From Oscillospiraceae bacterium (GTDB taxonomy: Bacteria; Bacillota; Clostridia; Oscillospirales; Ruminococcaceae): 54,545 bases of DNA. This document shows positions 32,690-41,366 of this stretch, in pieces. Each line of letters starts with the position of its first letter. The stretch's first letter is position 1. The position numbers were made by a program, and so were the translations under genes. The stretch covers positions 1-54,545 of the forward strand of contig JAAVIC010000015.1 in NCBI GenBank assembly GCA_014799385.1, written 5' to 3'. The notes beneath the pieces are model-generated. The model was given only the letters and a program-made list of their open reading frames with translations. It did no database searches and was not told where the DNA came from.

Positions 32690-33688
32690 ATGAGAACGGT
32701 TTTTCAAGGCGAACATTTCACGGACGAGGTTCGCTCCGCGCAGAGAAAGCCGCACCCGCTGCTGATGATCCTAATATTTATCGTGATATTGGCGGTGTCG
32801 CAGCTTGTTCCGATGGCTATCGAGATTCCGCTCGGCCGTGTGATGTCTCGCGTGTTTGAGGATTCTCAGGCACTGTACAGCGGCTTTATGACGGGAATCA
32901 GCCTGATTCTCACGGCAGTGGGAATAATCACGGCGATTCTCTATTGTCGGCTGATCGAGCGGCGTTCCCTTGCAGGTATGGGGCTGGTTCGCGGCAAATG
33001 CGTTCGGTATTACGTATTGGGAGCGGCTCTCGGAACGATGATGTTCTCCGCGTCTGTTGGAATCTGCGTAATCACGGGAGCGGTGCGCTATATCGGCACG
33101 GATGTGTACAGTGCGCCGATTTTCGTCCTGATATGCGTTGGGTGGCTGATTCAGGGCGCGGAGGAGGAGATTCTCTGCCGAGGGCTGCTTATGGGGAGCC
33201 TTTGTGCTTACAATTCTTCAAGGAAGGATATATCCTTACAGCAAGCATCGTTAGATTCAAATCAAGGCGATATTGGGGACAAGCAGCGGCAGCTTGCCGC
33301 AGCGCGAATGCCCTTGTGGGGAGCGGTGTTGATAAATTCCGTGTTTTTCGCGGTTCTGCACGTATTCAACGGCGGGTTCAATCCGATCGCGTTCGTGAAT
33401 CTGACTCTGTTCAGGCTGTTTATGTCGGTTATGGCACTGCGGTTCAACAGCATTATTCCGTGCTGCGCGGCGCATTCGCTGTGGAATCTCGCGCAAGGAA
33501 ACATCTTCGGCTTGCCAGTAAGCGGCGCGACATCGGGTCCATCGGTGTGGCGGTTCGAGCTGCTGCCGGATATGGCGCTGTGGACGGGCGGCGAGTTCGG
33601 CATAGAGGGCGGCTTGGGCACGACTGCCGTGCTTGCAGTTATGACGGCGTGCTTGATGTTCTCGCCCGCAAAGAATGATAAGCAATAA
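32690..33688 (+). CDS. CPBP-family intramembrane metalloprotease
   Basis: The ATG abuts the slipin stop (TAAATG). The 332-aa protein has ~7 membrane helices and the CPBP/Abi motifs: EEEILCRGLL (Glu-Glu-x3-Arg), FFAVLHVFNGG (His) and CCAAHSLWN (His). Between the first and second motifs lies an extra ~30 residues (SSRKDISLQQASLDSNQGD..) in place of a short loop, containing at DNA level the palindrome AAGGATATATCCTT. Role may be processing of membrane peptides or self-immunity. Confidence 0.88.
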   Translation: MRTVFQGEHFTDEVRSAQRKPHPLLMILIFIVILAVSQLVPMAIEIPLGRVMSRVFEDSQALYSGFMTGISLILTAVGIITAILYCRLIERRSLAGMGLVRGKCVRYYVLGAALGTMMFSASVGICVITGAVRYIGTDVYSAPIFVLICVGWLIQGAEEEILCRGLLMGSLCAYNSSRKDISLQQASLDSNQGDIGDKQRQLAAARMPLWGAVLINSVFFAVLHVFNGGFNPIAFVNLTLFRLFMSVMALRFNSIIPCCAAHSLWNLAQGNIFGLPVSGATSGPSVWRFELLPDMALWTGGEFGIEGGLGTTAVLAVMTACLMFSPAKNDKQ

Positions 33689-33695
33689 TAACGGA

Positions 33696-33716
33696 AATCC
33701 GCCGATTTGGCGGATT
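33696..33716 (+). terminator. Terminator hairpin after CPBP gene
   Basis: AATCCGCC-gattt-GGCGGATT. A twin hairpin with a T tract is found at 33907-33931 beyond an inserted palindromic element. Confidence 0.6.
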
Positions 33717-33906
33717 CAGACTGTCGATAAACCCTCGCACCGCCCCGCCGCAAAGCGGCGGGGCTTACTTCGTCAAGCGGCTTGCGTCAGGCATAAAGCC
33801 TAGCCGCAAGCCGCAGGGTGTCCGCAAAGCGGACATTCGTCCTCGTCTGCGAGTGTTTCTCGACAGTCTGGGAAATACGAATTAAATTGACTTTTTATAC
33901 AGCCTG
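33717..33906. repeat. Palindromic MITE/REP-like element
   Basis: The ends CAGACTGTCGATAAAC.CTCGCA and TGCGAG.GTTTCTCGACAGTCTG are inverted (33718-33863). Inside are hairpins CCCCGCCGC..GCGGCGGGG, CGGCTTGCG..CGCAAGCCG and GTCCGC..GCGGAC. The last 45 bp (33861-33906) recur inverted at 11880-11922. Confidence 0.65.
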
Positions 33907-33931
33907 AAATCCGCCTTTTGGCGGATTTTTT
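33907..33931 (+). terminator. Intrinsic terminator
   Basis: AAATCCGCC-tttt-GGCGGATTTTTT, a good stem with a T tract upstream of the aspS promoter. Confidence 0.75.
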
Positions 33932-33953
33932 GTCGAAAAATCCCATTACCCCC

Positions 33954-33982
33954 TTGAAAAACGTGGAAAAATGTGTTATAAT
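33954..33982 (+). promoter_or_regulatory. aspS promoter
   Basis: TTGAAA (33954-33959), 17 bp, TATAAT (33977-33982). The ~200-nt leader is packed with palindromes, and a second TGTGTTATAATAA copy occurs at 34132-34144. Confidence 0.75.
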
Positions 33983-34181
33983 AAAAACAGCGGCAAAACC
34001 GCAAGCGGTTTTGTGACGGTGCTTTGCACCTCGGCGGCTTCGCCGCCCGCCGTTTTTATTGAAACATTAAATTGTTTTCGCTTCGCGAAAACGCGGTGCT
34101 TCGCACCGTAGCGGCTTTGCCGCTTGAATTTGTGTTATAATAACAATATATGTAATAAAAAACCGAATCGAGGTATACGAT

Positions 34182-35948
34182 ATGGATAATATGAAGGGTA
34201 TGAAGCGAACCTGCTATTGCGGCGAGGTCACGCTTGAAATGTCGGAGGTTACCGTTGGCGGCTGGACTGCGCGTGTGCGCGACAAGGGCGGAATCATTTT
34301 CATTGATTTGCGCGACAGAACGGGTCTGGTGCAGCTCGTATTTGATGAAACCACGGAGAAGTCCGTGTTTGAAAAGGCGAAAACTATCCGCAGCGAGGAC
34401 GTGCTGATGGTTCGCGGCGCGGTTCGCGCCCGTGAGAGCGTCAATAACGAGATCAAGACGGGCGGGCTGGAAATTCTTGTCAGCGAGTTGAGAGTCCTCG
34501 GAAAGTCGGAAACTCCGCCGTTCGAGATCGTTCCCAACTCCAAGACCAACGAGGAACTGCGCTTGAAATACCGTTATCTGGATTTGCGCCGCAAGCCGCT
34601 TCAGGACAACCTGATTATGCGTCACAATATCGCGAGAGTAGCGCGCGAGTATTTCTACGAGAACGGATTCCTCGAAATCGAAACCCCGATGATGATGAAA
34701 TCCACGCCCGAGGGCGCGAGAGATTACCTCGTGCCGTCAAGAATCCACAACGGCAAGTTCTACGCGCTGCCGCAGTCGCCGCAGATGTACAAGCAGCTTT
34801 TGATGATTTCGGGGTTTGACAAATATATCCAGATTGCGCGGTGCTTCCGTGACGAAGATTTACGCGCCGACCGTCAGCCCGAGTTCACTCAAATCGACCT
34901 CGAGATGAGCTTTGTTGATACGGACGACATTCTTGAGGTGCTTGAGGGCTTTATCCACCGCCTGTATAAGGAGATTCTGAACGTGGATATTGCCGTTCCG
35001 CTGCCCAGACTTACCTATGACGAGGCTATGCGGAGATTCGGTTCGGACAAGCCCGACACCCGTTTCGGAATGGAGATTACGGATATTTCCGATGTTGTTC
35101 GCGATACCGATTTCGTGGTGTTCAAGAGCGCATTAGAGAATGGCTCGGTTCGCGGAATCGTGGCGAAAAACGCGGCGGGAACGCTCACGCGTAAGGAAAT
35201 CGACAAGCTCACCGAATATGTCAAGGGAATCGGCGCAAAGGGGCTTGCTTACGTGCGTTGGGTCGATGACGCTCCGTCTTGCTCGTTCGCGAAGTTCCTT
35301 AAAGAGGGCGAGCTGGAGAAAATCCTCGGCGCGCTCGGTTGCGAAAAGGGCGATGTCGCGCTGATCGTTGCCGATAAGGATAAGGTTACGCTGCCGACTC
35401 TCGGAGCGTTGCGCTTAAAGGTCGCGAAACAGCTTGATATAATACCGGAGGGTTGGGATTTCCTTTGGATTACGGAGTTCCCGTTCTTTGAGTACGATGA
35501 CGAAAAGGGCGAATGGCTTGCAATGCACCACCCGTTCACTATGCCGCTTGACGAGCATATTCAGTATCTCGACACGGACAAATCCAAGGTTCGCGCGAAG
35601 TGCTACGATTTGGTGCTGAACGGCACGGAGCTGCTTTCGGGTTCGATTCGTATCACCGACCCCGAGCTGCAGCAGCATATGTTCGAGATGTTGGGAATGA
35701 CGGAAGAGGAGATTGCCGCGAAGTTCGGATTCCTTGTGGACGCGTACAAGTATGCCGCTCCTCCGCACGGCGGCGCGGGAATCGGTCTGGACAGACTGGC
35801 TATGCTGATGTGCGGCTCGGATAATCTGCGCGATGTGGTTGCATTCCCGAAAGTTCAGAACGCGTCCGAGCTGATGAGCGAGGCACCGTCCACCGTTTCC
35901 GAGGAGCAGCTTGCCGAGCTTGGGATAAGGATAGTTGAAAATGATTAA
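34182..35948 (+). CDS. aspS: Aspartyl-tRNA synthetase
   Basis: The ATG follows GAGGTATACG. The 588-aa enzyme is of bacterial length: OB-fold anticodon domain (~1-110), class II core with GFLEIETPMMMKSTPEGARDYLVPSR and FRDEDLRADRQPEFTQIDLE (motif 2), the GAD insertion (~290-410) and motif 3 (GGAGIGLDRLAML). It charges tRNA-Asp. The coding region is intact; a broken GNAT gene overlaps its stop. Confidence 0.97.
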   Translation: MDNMKGMKRTCYCGEVTLEMSEVTVGGWTARVRDKGGIIFIDLRDRTGLVQLVFDETTEKSVFEKAKTIRSEDVLMVRGAVRARESVNNEIKTGGLEILVSELRVLGKSETPPFEIVPNSKTNEELRLKYRYLDLRRKPLQDNLIMRHNIARVAREYFYENGFLEIETPMMMKSTPEGARDYLVPSRIHNGKFYALPQSPQMYKQLLMISGFDKYIQIARCFRDEDLRADRQPEFTQIDLEMSFVDTDDILEVLEGFIHRLYKEILNVDIAVPLPRLTYDEAMRRFGSDKPDTRFGMEITDISDVVRDTDFVVFKSALENGSVRGIVAKNAAGTLTRKEIDKLTEYVKGIGAKGLAYVRWVDDAPSCSFAKFLKEGELEKILGALGCEKGDVALIVADKDKVTLPTLGALRLKVAKQLDIIPEGWDFLWITEFPFFEYDDEKGEWLAMHHPFTMPLDEHIQYLDTDKSKVRAKCYDLVLNGTELLSGSIRITDPELQQHMFEMLGMTEEEIAAKFGFLVDAYKYAAPPHGGAGIGLDRLAMLMCGSDNLRDVVAFPKVQNASELMSEAPSTVSEEQLAELGIRIVEND

Positions 35949-36042
35949 GTTAATTAAGCCGTCTGCCGATTACGCGGAGGATATAATGGCTTTCCGGGCG
36001 GAAGAGCAATGAAAAGATTTTGGATAAATATGCAGTTCTAGT
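35941..36042 (+). pseudogene. Collapsed GNAT acetyltransferase remnant
   Basis: An ATG overlapping the aspS end encodes MIKLIKPSADYAEDIMAFRAEE, a typical start of a GNAT acetyltransferase, then stops at 36010-36012. Directly after, another frame reads MKRFWINMQF, like the C-terminal RFWI strand of the same family. The middle ~140 codons appear deleted. Confidence 0.5.
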
Positions 36043-36062
36043 TTTTGCAATTAAGGAGTAGT

Positions 36063-38873
36063 ATGAACAAGAAGGAATACAAGGAGCTTAGTTCTTTGGC
36101 AGCGAACGGCGATGCTAAGGCGTTTTCGCGGCTGTATGAAACGGTTTACGGCGCGATGTACTACACCGCGTTCTACTCGCTTGCGTCCGAGGCGGATTCT
36201 ATTGAGGTAGTTCTGGGAACGGCGCGCGATGCATTTAACACGATAAATCGACTTCACAATGAGGAATCGTTCCGCGTGTTTATTCTCAAGACGCTCTGCG
36301 CGCGTATTCGCACGTTCTTTAAGGACTACGGCGACACGATGAACGACAGGGATTACGGAAGCGAGATTAAGAACGCGCTGTTCACGTTGGATAACCTCGA
36401 CAGAATGTGTGTTGTGATGAGTATCGCCGCGAAGTTCACTCCCGAAGAGATTTCGTTCTATTCGGGAATGTCAAAACGCGCCGTGAAAAAGCGTATCACA
36501 CGCGCGTTAAACTCCGCCGAGATTCTGAACCACAAGGACACCCGCCGCGAAATGCTCCATAAGGTAGTGCCCGAGGACGTTCTGCCGCAGAACATCATCA
36601 ATCTGATGATTGACGAAACCGCAGAACCGCCCGAGCCCGATGCGTTCACGTTTTTGATGCGTTTGCGTGATTTGGGTATCGGAAGCACGGATTTTCTGTA
36701 TCTGTTGGAGGGATGCGGCGCTCCCGAGTCTGCGGTGGAGCGGATTCGTTCCAATCCCGCGATGAGTCTTCAGGGTCTTATTCTGACGTTGGAAAATTCC
36801 GGATTGACCGGCGAGGACTACACGCGTATGCTGTACACTGCGCGCCAAATCTGGGAGAGAACGCTGACTATGCGGTTGGAGCGCACCGAACAGATCTCCG
36901 AGGGGGAATATCCCGATGAAATCGACGATGTGGACGAATCCGATGAAATCGCCGATGAGGAGCAGTTTGACGAGGCTTCTTTTACCGAGGTGTTCGACAA
37001 AATAAACGGCGAGCTGTGCGAGCCTGTCGGCGAATCTGCCGCGTCTGAGGCTGATGAACCCGCAGAACAAGGATTCATCGAATATGAGGAACGGGAATCC
37101 GCTACCGAATACGAGGCTGCAGAGCCGTTGGCGGAGCAAAGAGGGAGCTTTACCGAAACGTTTGACAGAATCACCGTTGAGGCGGCGGAATCCGTTTCAA
37201 ATCCTGTTCCTGCTGCTGCGGAGGAAATTCCCGAAACAGCAGGGGAGAGCTTTACAGAAGCGTTTGACAGAGTTACCGAGGAAGTGATGGGGTCTGCGCC
37301 GAGCGGATATAGCGGCGATACAACAATGATTGTGAAAATCGACCCCGAACAGATTCGCGAGGAGCTTGCAAGGCTTACGGAGGGCGGAGAGGAAGAGGAA
37401 TACGAGGATTCGCCGCTGCCCGAGGAGTTTGAGGAGCGCACTCCGTCGCCCTATCATAAACGCGCGCTGTTTATCGGAGCGGCGGGCGCGGCGGCGGTTA
37501 TCGCGTGCGGCGCGGCTGCGGGAATGCTCTTTGCGCCGCGCGGCACGGTTTCCTATGCGGCGGACGAGCGCGAGGTCTTTGCGGATATTTACGATTCCTA
37601 CTATGCGGGTGTTGCGGGCGGAGAGAACGTCTGCGCGTTTCCCGAGGGGAATTGCGAGGTCTTTGGTGATTTGCTGATAAGTTCCGAAGGGCTGGGCGTC
37701 TTTACCGATGGGAATTGCATATATGATGTTGGGTATGAAACTATCTCCGTGAACTTGTTCGCGGACGGAAATCTCACTGTCAGCGAGGATTTGATTCCGC
37801 CCGAAAACTCGCGGTTTGTCGCCGCGTTTGATGACAACGGCGCGCTTATTGCCGTGTTTAGCGGCAAGCAGAGCGGCTTTATGCGTATCGATGACGGAAA
37901 AACGCAATACATAGCGCGGCAGGACGGTGTTCTTACGGATTACCGTGCCGAGAACGGAAAAATCACGCTTGCGACCGTCTACACACCGACATTCACGCAC
38001 TCGTTTACGGCGAACGATACTAATGTGTATCTGCCGTGCTTCGGGTTGGACGAGGTAAAGCCGATTCCCGCGAAAAACGTTATCCTGAGCGGTACGGCGG
38101 GTTACTCCTATGCGGTGAACGCTGCTTATAAGACGGCGGACGGCGCGGTAGAATCCTCGGCGGCAGCACTCGGAAATCCGCTTTTCGCAAGCGCGGACGG
38201 GCGCTGCGTGATGATCGGCGATGACGGTATGATCCTCGAAATGGGCGATAAACCGTCTTTTGTGAAGTGCGGCAAGGCGACTCTTGCGGCATTTTGCGAA
38301 AACGGTTCTGCCACTCTTGAGGACGGAACTGTTTACATTCGCGACAAAAAAGGAAAAACCACCGCGAAAGTTGAGAATCTCGCGGAAGCTCCGCAATCGC
38401 TGTGGTTCTCGGGGGATTTCTTGATTATAAGCGGCAAAGAAAAGGTGATTTTGTCGTTGGATTGCTCGGATATTAAAAATCCCAAAACCGCTGAGCTGAG
38501 GGCGGTTCAAGGTAAGGTGAGCGGGGATTCCGCAGTGGTGTTGGAATCCGCAGACTCGTCCGTGACTTTAACGCGTTACGCTTCGGAAAACGGGAAACCC
38601 AAGGCGGTGGCAAATGTTACCAAAAACATATCCGGCGATACGGATTCAAAGCCAAGGGTTATCGCGAACACGGTTGTTTTCACCGAGGATTCCTGCATTG
38701 CGGCATTTGACTACTTTGACGGAGTTTCGGTGGTTTCGCAGCTTGAGCTGTTCGGCAAGGAGCAAAAGTCCTTAACGCTGTATGACGACAAGACGGGTTT
38801 TGCTTTCGCATTCGTTCAAAACGGCAAGTTTTATGCGGTTAGTTCGAGCGGAATAAACGACATTTTGAAATAG
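36063..38873 (+). CDS. Sigma-like domain fused to a membrane-anchored ectodomain
   Basis: The ATG at 36063 follows AAGGAG and gives 936 aa. Residues 1-~165 resemble an ECF sigma factor (LAANGDAKAFSRLYETVYGAMYYTA; HTH FTPEEISFYSGMSKRAVKKRI). An acidic, disordered-looking region follows with three spaced SFTE(V/T/A)FD(K/R) repeats (~305, ~365, ~398). One membrane helix (ALFIGAAGAAAVIACGAAAGM, ~466-487) leads to a ~450-residue beta-rich extracellular domain. So a possible DNA/RNA-polymerase-binding head is tethered to an outside sensor. Function unknown; the head may no longer act as a true sigma. Confidence 0.8.
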   Translation: MNKKEYKELSSLAANGDAKAFSRLYETVYGAMYYTAFYSLASEADSIEVVLGTARDAFNTINRLHNEESFRVFILKTLCARIRTFFKDYGDTMNDRDYGSEIKNALFTLDNLDRMCVVMSIAAKFTPEEISFYSGMSKRAVKKRITRALNSAEILNHKDTRREMLHKVVPEDVLPQNIINLMIDETAEPPEPDAFTFLMRLRDLGIGSTDFLYLLEGCGAPESAVERIRSNPAMSLQGLILTLENSGLTGEDYTRMLYTARQIWERTLTMRLERTEQISEGEYPDEIDDVDESDEIADEEQFDEASFTEVFDKINGELCEPVGESAASEADEPAEQGFIEYEERESATEYEAAEPLAEQRGSFTETFDRITVEAAESVSNPVPAAAEEIPETAGESFTEAFDRVTEEVMGSAPSGYSGDTTMIVKIDPEQIREELARLTEGGEEEEYEDSPLPEEFEERTPSPYHKRALFIGAAGAAAVIACGAAAGMLFAPRGTVSYAADEREVFADIYDSYYAGVAGGENVCAFPEGNCEVFGDLLISSEGLGVFTDGNCIYDVGYETISVNLFADGNLTVSEDLIPPENSRFVAAFDDNGALIAVFSGKQSGFMRIDDGKTQYIARQDGVLTDYRAENGKITLATVYTPTFTHSFTANDTNVYLPCFGLDEVKPIPAKNVILSGTAGYSYAVNAAYKTADGAVESSAAALGNPLFASADGRCVMIGDDGMILEMGDKPSFVKCGKATLAAFCENGSATLEDGTVYIRDKKGKTTAKVENLAEAPQSLWFSGDFLIISGKEKVILSLDCSDIKNPKTAELRAVQGKVSGDSAVVLESADSSVTLTRYASENGKPKAVANVTKNISGDTDSKPRVIANTVVFTEDSCIAAFDYFDGVSVVSQLELFGKEQKSLTLYDDKTGFAFAFVQNGKFYAVSSSGINDILK

Positions 38874-38876
38874 CTC

Positions 38877-38906
38877 TTGACAAACGGCATATTAATGTGG
38901 TATAAT
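38877..38906 (+). promoter_or_regulatory. purA promoter
   Basis: TTGACA (38877-38882), 18 bp, TATAAT (38901-38906), right after the preceding stop codon. Confidence 0.85.
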
Positions 38907-38959
38907 AAAAAATGGGGTTGCCGTGTTTGGCTTTGCTATCAAAATCAGGAGGACAAAAG

Positions 38960-40243
38960 ATGGGTTCAAAGGTTATTGTCGGCTCGCAATGGGGCGATGA
39001 GGGCAAGGGAAAGATTATCGACATAATGGCGGCTAAGGCGGATCTGGTGGTGCGTTCAAGCGGCGGAAACAACGCGGGGCACACTGTGGTTCACGGCGAT
39101 GAGGTATATAAGCTGCATCTGCTGCCTTCGGGGATTCTTTACCCCGATACGGTTTGCTTGATTGGAAGCGGCGTGGTGGTCGACCCGGCGGTGCTTCTCG
39201 GTGAGATTACGGAGATGAACAAACGCGGCGTTACCTGTGATAATCTGCGGATCGACGCACGTGCGGACATCATTATGCCGTGGCATCGCGAGCTTGATAA
39301 GCTCGAAGAGGAGTTCAAGCAGCGTCAAACGGGCGTAAACGTGGGAACTACCGGTCGCGGAATCGGTCCGTGCTACACCGATAAGGCGCAGCGAATCGGA
39401 ATCCGTATGTACGACCTTGTTCACCCCGAGTGTCTGAAAAAGCTCATCAAGAACACGGGTGAGCTTAAAAATCTGATGATAGAAAAGGTATACGGCGGTA
39501 AGCCGTTGGATTTGGACGCGATTTTCGAGGAGTACAAGGCATACGGCGAGAAACTCGCGAAATATATGGCGGACGGCTCGGTTATCACGTTTGATATGTA
39601 TAAAGATGGAAAAGAAGTCTTGTTTGAGGGCGCGCAGGCGACTTTGCTTGACATCGACTTCGGAACATATCCGTTCGTAACCTCCAGTCACCCGATTGCG
39701 GGCGGCGCGTGCGTGGGTACGGGCGTAGGTCCCAAGATGATCGATGAGGTTATCGGTGTGGCGAAAAGCTACACCACGCGCGTGGGCAACGGTCCGTTCC
39801 CGACTGAGCTTAATGACGAATTGGGCGACACTATCCGCAACCGCGGCGGGGAGTTCGGCACTACCACGGGCAGACCCCGCAGAACGGGCTGGTTTGACAC
39901 GGTGATTATGCGGCACGCTGTTCGTGTAAACGGGCTTACCGCAATCGCGATAAACAAGTTCGACACTCTGGCGGATATTGGAACTCTGAAGGTATGCACG
40001 GCATATCAAAAGTCGGACGGCACTGTGCTGAAGGACTTCCCCGTGACGCTGGAGGAGCTTGAGGACTGTAAGCCCATTTATGAGGAGATTGAGGGATACA
40101 GCGGCGATTTGTCCGGCTGCCGCAGCTTTGACGAGCTGCCCGAAAAGTGCCGCGCTTACATCTCACGTCTTGAGGAGCTGTGTGGATGCCCGATTACGAT
40201 AATCGGCGTTGGTCCGGGCCGCGACCAGGTGATTTTCAGATAA
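38960..40243 (+). CDS. purA: Adenylosuccinate synthetase
   Basis: The ATG at 38960 follows AGGAGGACAAAAG; 427 aa. The P-loop GSQWGDEGKGKI, GGNNAGHTV, TTGRGIGPCY and DKAQRIGIRM motifs are present. The enzyme converts IMP and aspartate to adenylosuccinate with GTP. It overlaps the next gene by one base (TAATG). Confidence 0.97.
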   Translation: MGSKVIVGSQWGDEGKGKIIDIMAAKADLVVRSSGGNNAGHTVVHGDEVYKLHLLPSGILYPDTVCLIGSGVVVDPAVLLGEITEMNKRGVTCDNLRIDARADIIMPWHRELDKLEEEFKQRQTGVNVGTTGRGIGPCYTDKAQRIGIRMYDLVHPECLKKLIKNTGELKNLMIEKVYGGKPLDLDAIFEEYKAYGEKLAKYMADGSVITFDMYKDGKEVLFEGAQATLLDIDFGTYPFVTSSHPIAGGACVGTGVGPKMIDEVIGVAKSYTTRVGNGPFPTELNDELGDTIRNRGGEFGTTTGRPRRTGWFDTVIMRHAVRVNGLTAIAINKFDTLADIGTLKVCTAYQKSDGTVLKDFPVTLEELEDCKPIYEEIEGYSGDLSGCRSFDELPEKCRAYISRLEELCGCPITIIGVGPGRDQVIFR

Positions 40244-41016
40244 TGAACATCGTATTTATCGGTGATGTGGTCGGGTCTGCCGGGGTAAACGCGCTGGCAG
40301 AGCACCTCCGCGAAATCAAGCGCGAATTTGGCGCGGATATGGTGATAGTCAACGGCGAGAACTCCGCCGAGGGCAACGGAATAGACGCGCGCTCCGCAGA
40401 GGCGATTTACAACGCTGGCGCGGACGTTATCACCACAGGGAATCACTCGTTCCGCAAGCATTCAATCGAGGCGGAATATGAGCGGCGCGATACGCTGCTG
40501 CGTCCCGCGAATTTCGGCGAGAATCTGCCCGGCAAAGGTGTGTGCGAACTGGATTTCGGCGCGTACAGCGTTGCGGTTGTGAATCTGATCGGTACGGCAT
40601 TTATGCAGCCCGTTGATAACCCGTTTAAGTGCGTTGAACGGCTGTTGGAGGGAATTTCCGCGAGAGTGATAATCGTGGACTTCCATGCCGAGGCGACCAG
40701 CGAGAAACGCGCGATGGGATATTTCCTCGCGGGGAGGGTTTCGGCAGTTCTCGGAACACATACACACGTCCAGACCGCCGATGAGCAGATCATTGACGGC
40801 ACGGGGTATATCACCGATGTGGGTATGACAGGTCCGCGCGAATCCGTATTGGGCGTGGAAAAAGATATAATAATCGAAAAGTTTGTGACTTATTATCCGC
40901 GAAGGCACGTTTTCGCGAGCGGCGAGTGCGACATCTGCGGCTGCTGCGTGACGGTTGACCCAAAGAGCGGAAAATGTACGGAAATCAGGCGGTTTTGCAA
41001 ACGTTGTGGCAAATGA
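40243..41016 (+). CDS. YmdB-type metallophosphoesterase
   Basis: The ATG at 40243 shares a base with the purA stop; 257 aa. Motifs FIGDVVGSAG, NGENSAEGNGI, TTGNHSFRK, VDFHAEATSEKRA and GTHTHVQTADE define the TIGR00282/YmdB family of metal-dependent phosphodiesterases (2',3'-cyclic nucleotide activity in B. subtilis). The C-terminus adds a Cys-rich end (CDICGCC..CTEIRRFCKRCGK). Confidence 0.93.
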   Translation: MNIVFIGDVVGSAGVNALAEHLREIKREFGADMVIVNGENSAEGNGIDARSAEAIYNAGADVITTGNHSFRKHSIEAEYERRDTLLRPANFGENLPGKGVCELDFGAYSVAVVNLIGTAFMQPVDNPFKCVERLLEGISARVIIVDFHAEATSEKRAMGYFLAGRVSAVLGTHTHVQTADEQIIDGTGYITDVGMTGPRESVLGVEKDIIIEKFVTYYPRRHVFASGECDICGCCVTVDPKSGKCTEIRRFCKRCGK

Positions 41017-41095
41017 GGGCAATCCGCGTGAATTATATATTTATACTATATATAGAAAGGCGAAAACGTTTTTAACGATGCGAAAGGTGAGGAAA

Positions 41096-41356
41096 ATGGA
41101 AGTAGTTAAGGTTTCGGCACACTCTATACCTAAGTCGGTAGCAGGTGCAATTGCGGCGGTTATCCGCGAAAACAGAGAGGTTGAGGTTCAGGCGGTCGGC
41201 GCGGGCGCGGCAAATCAGGCTGTAAAGTCCATCGCTATCGCGCGCAGCTATATGGCTCTTGTCGGCGTGGATCTGATCTGCATTCCCGCATTTACGACCG
41301 TTATCATTGACGGCGAGGAACGCACGGCAATGAAGTTCATTGTTGAGCCGAGATAA
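41096..41356 (+). CDS. spoVS: Stage V sporulation protein S
   Basis: The ATG at 41096 follows AAGGTGAGGAAA; 86 aa. The sequence EVVKVSAHSIPKSVAGAIAA..EVQAVGAGAANQAVKSIAIAR is strongly conserved SpoVS, an Alba-like protein needed in spore coat assembly and septation control. It sits behind the YmdB gene, the arrangement seen in many sporulating Firmicutes. Confidence 0.97.
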   Translation: MEVVKVSAHSIPKSVAGAIAAVIRENREVEVQAVGAGAANQAVKSIAIARSYMALVGVDLICIPAFTTVIIDGEERTAMKFIVEPR

Positions 41357-41366
41357 TCGGGATAGA

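Noticed and set aside
34000-34180. T-box riboswitch in front of aspS
   Set aside because: No specifier loop/antiterminator core sequence could be recognised; the leader is made of short perfect palindromes instead.
37197-38510. 437-codon minus-strand frame opposite the sigma-like fusion gene
   Set aside because: Antisense shadow of a longer frame with a good start and membrane helix; Arg-rich, no motifs.
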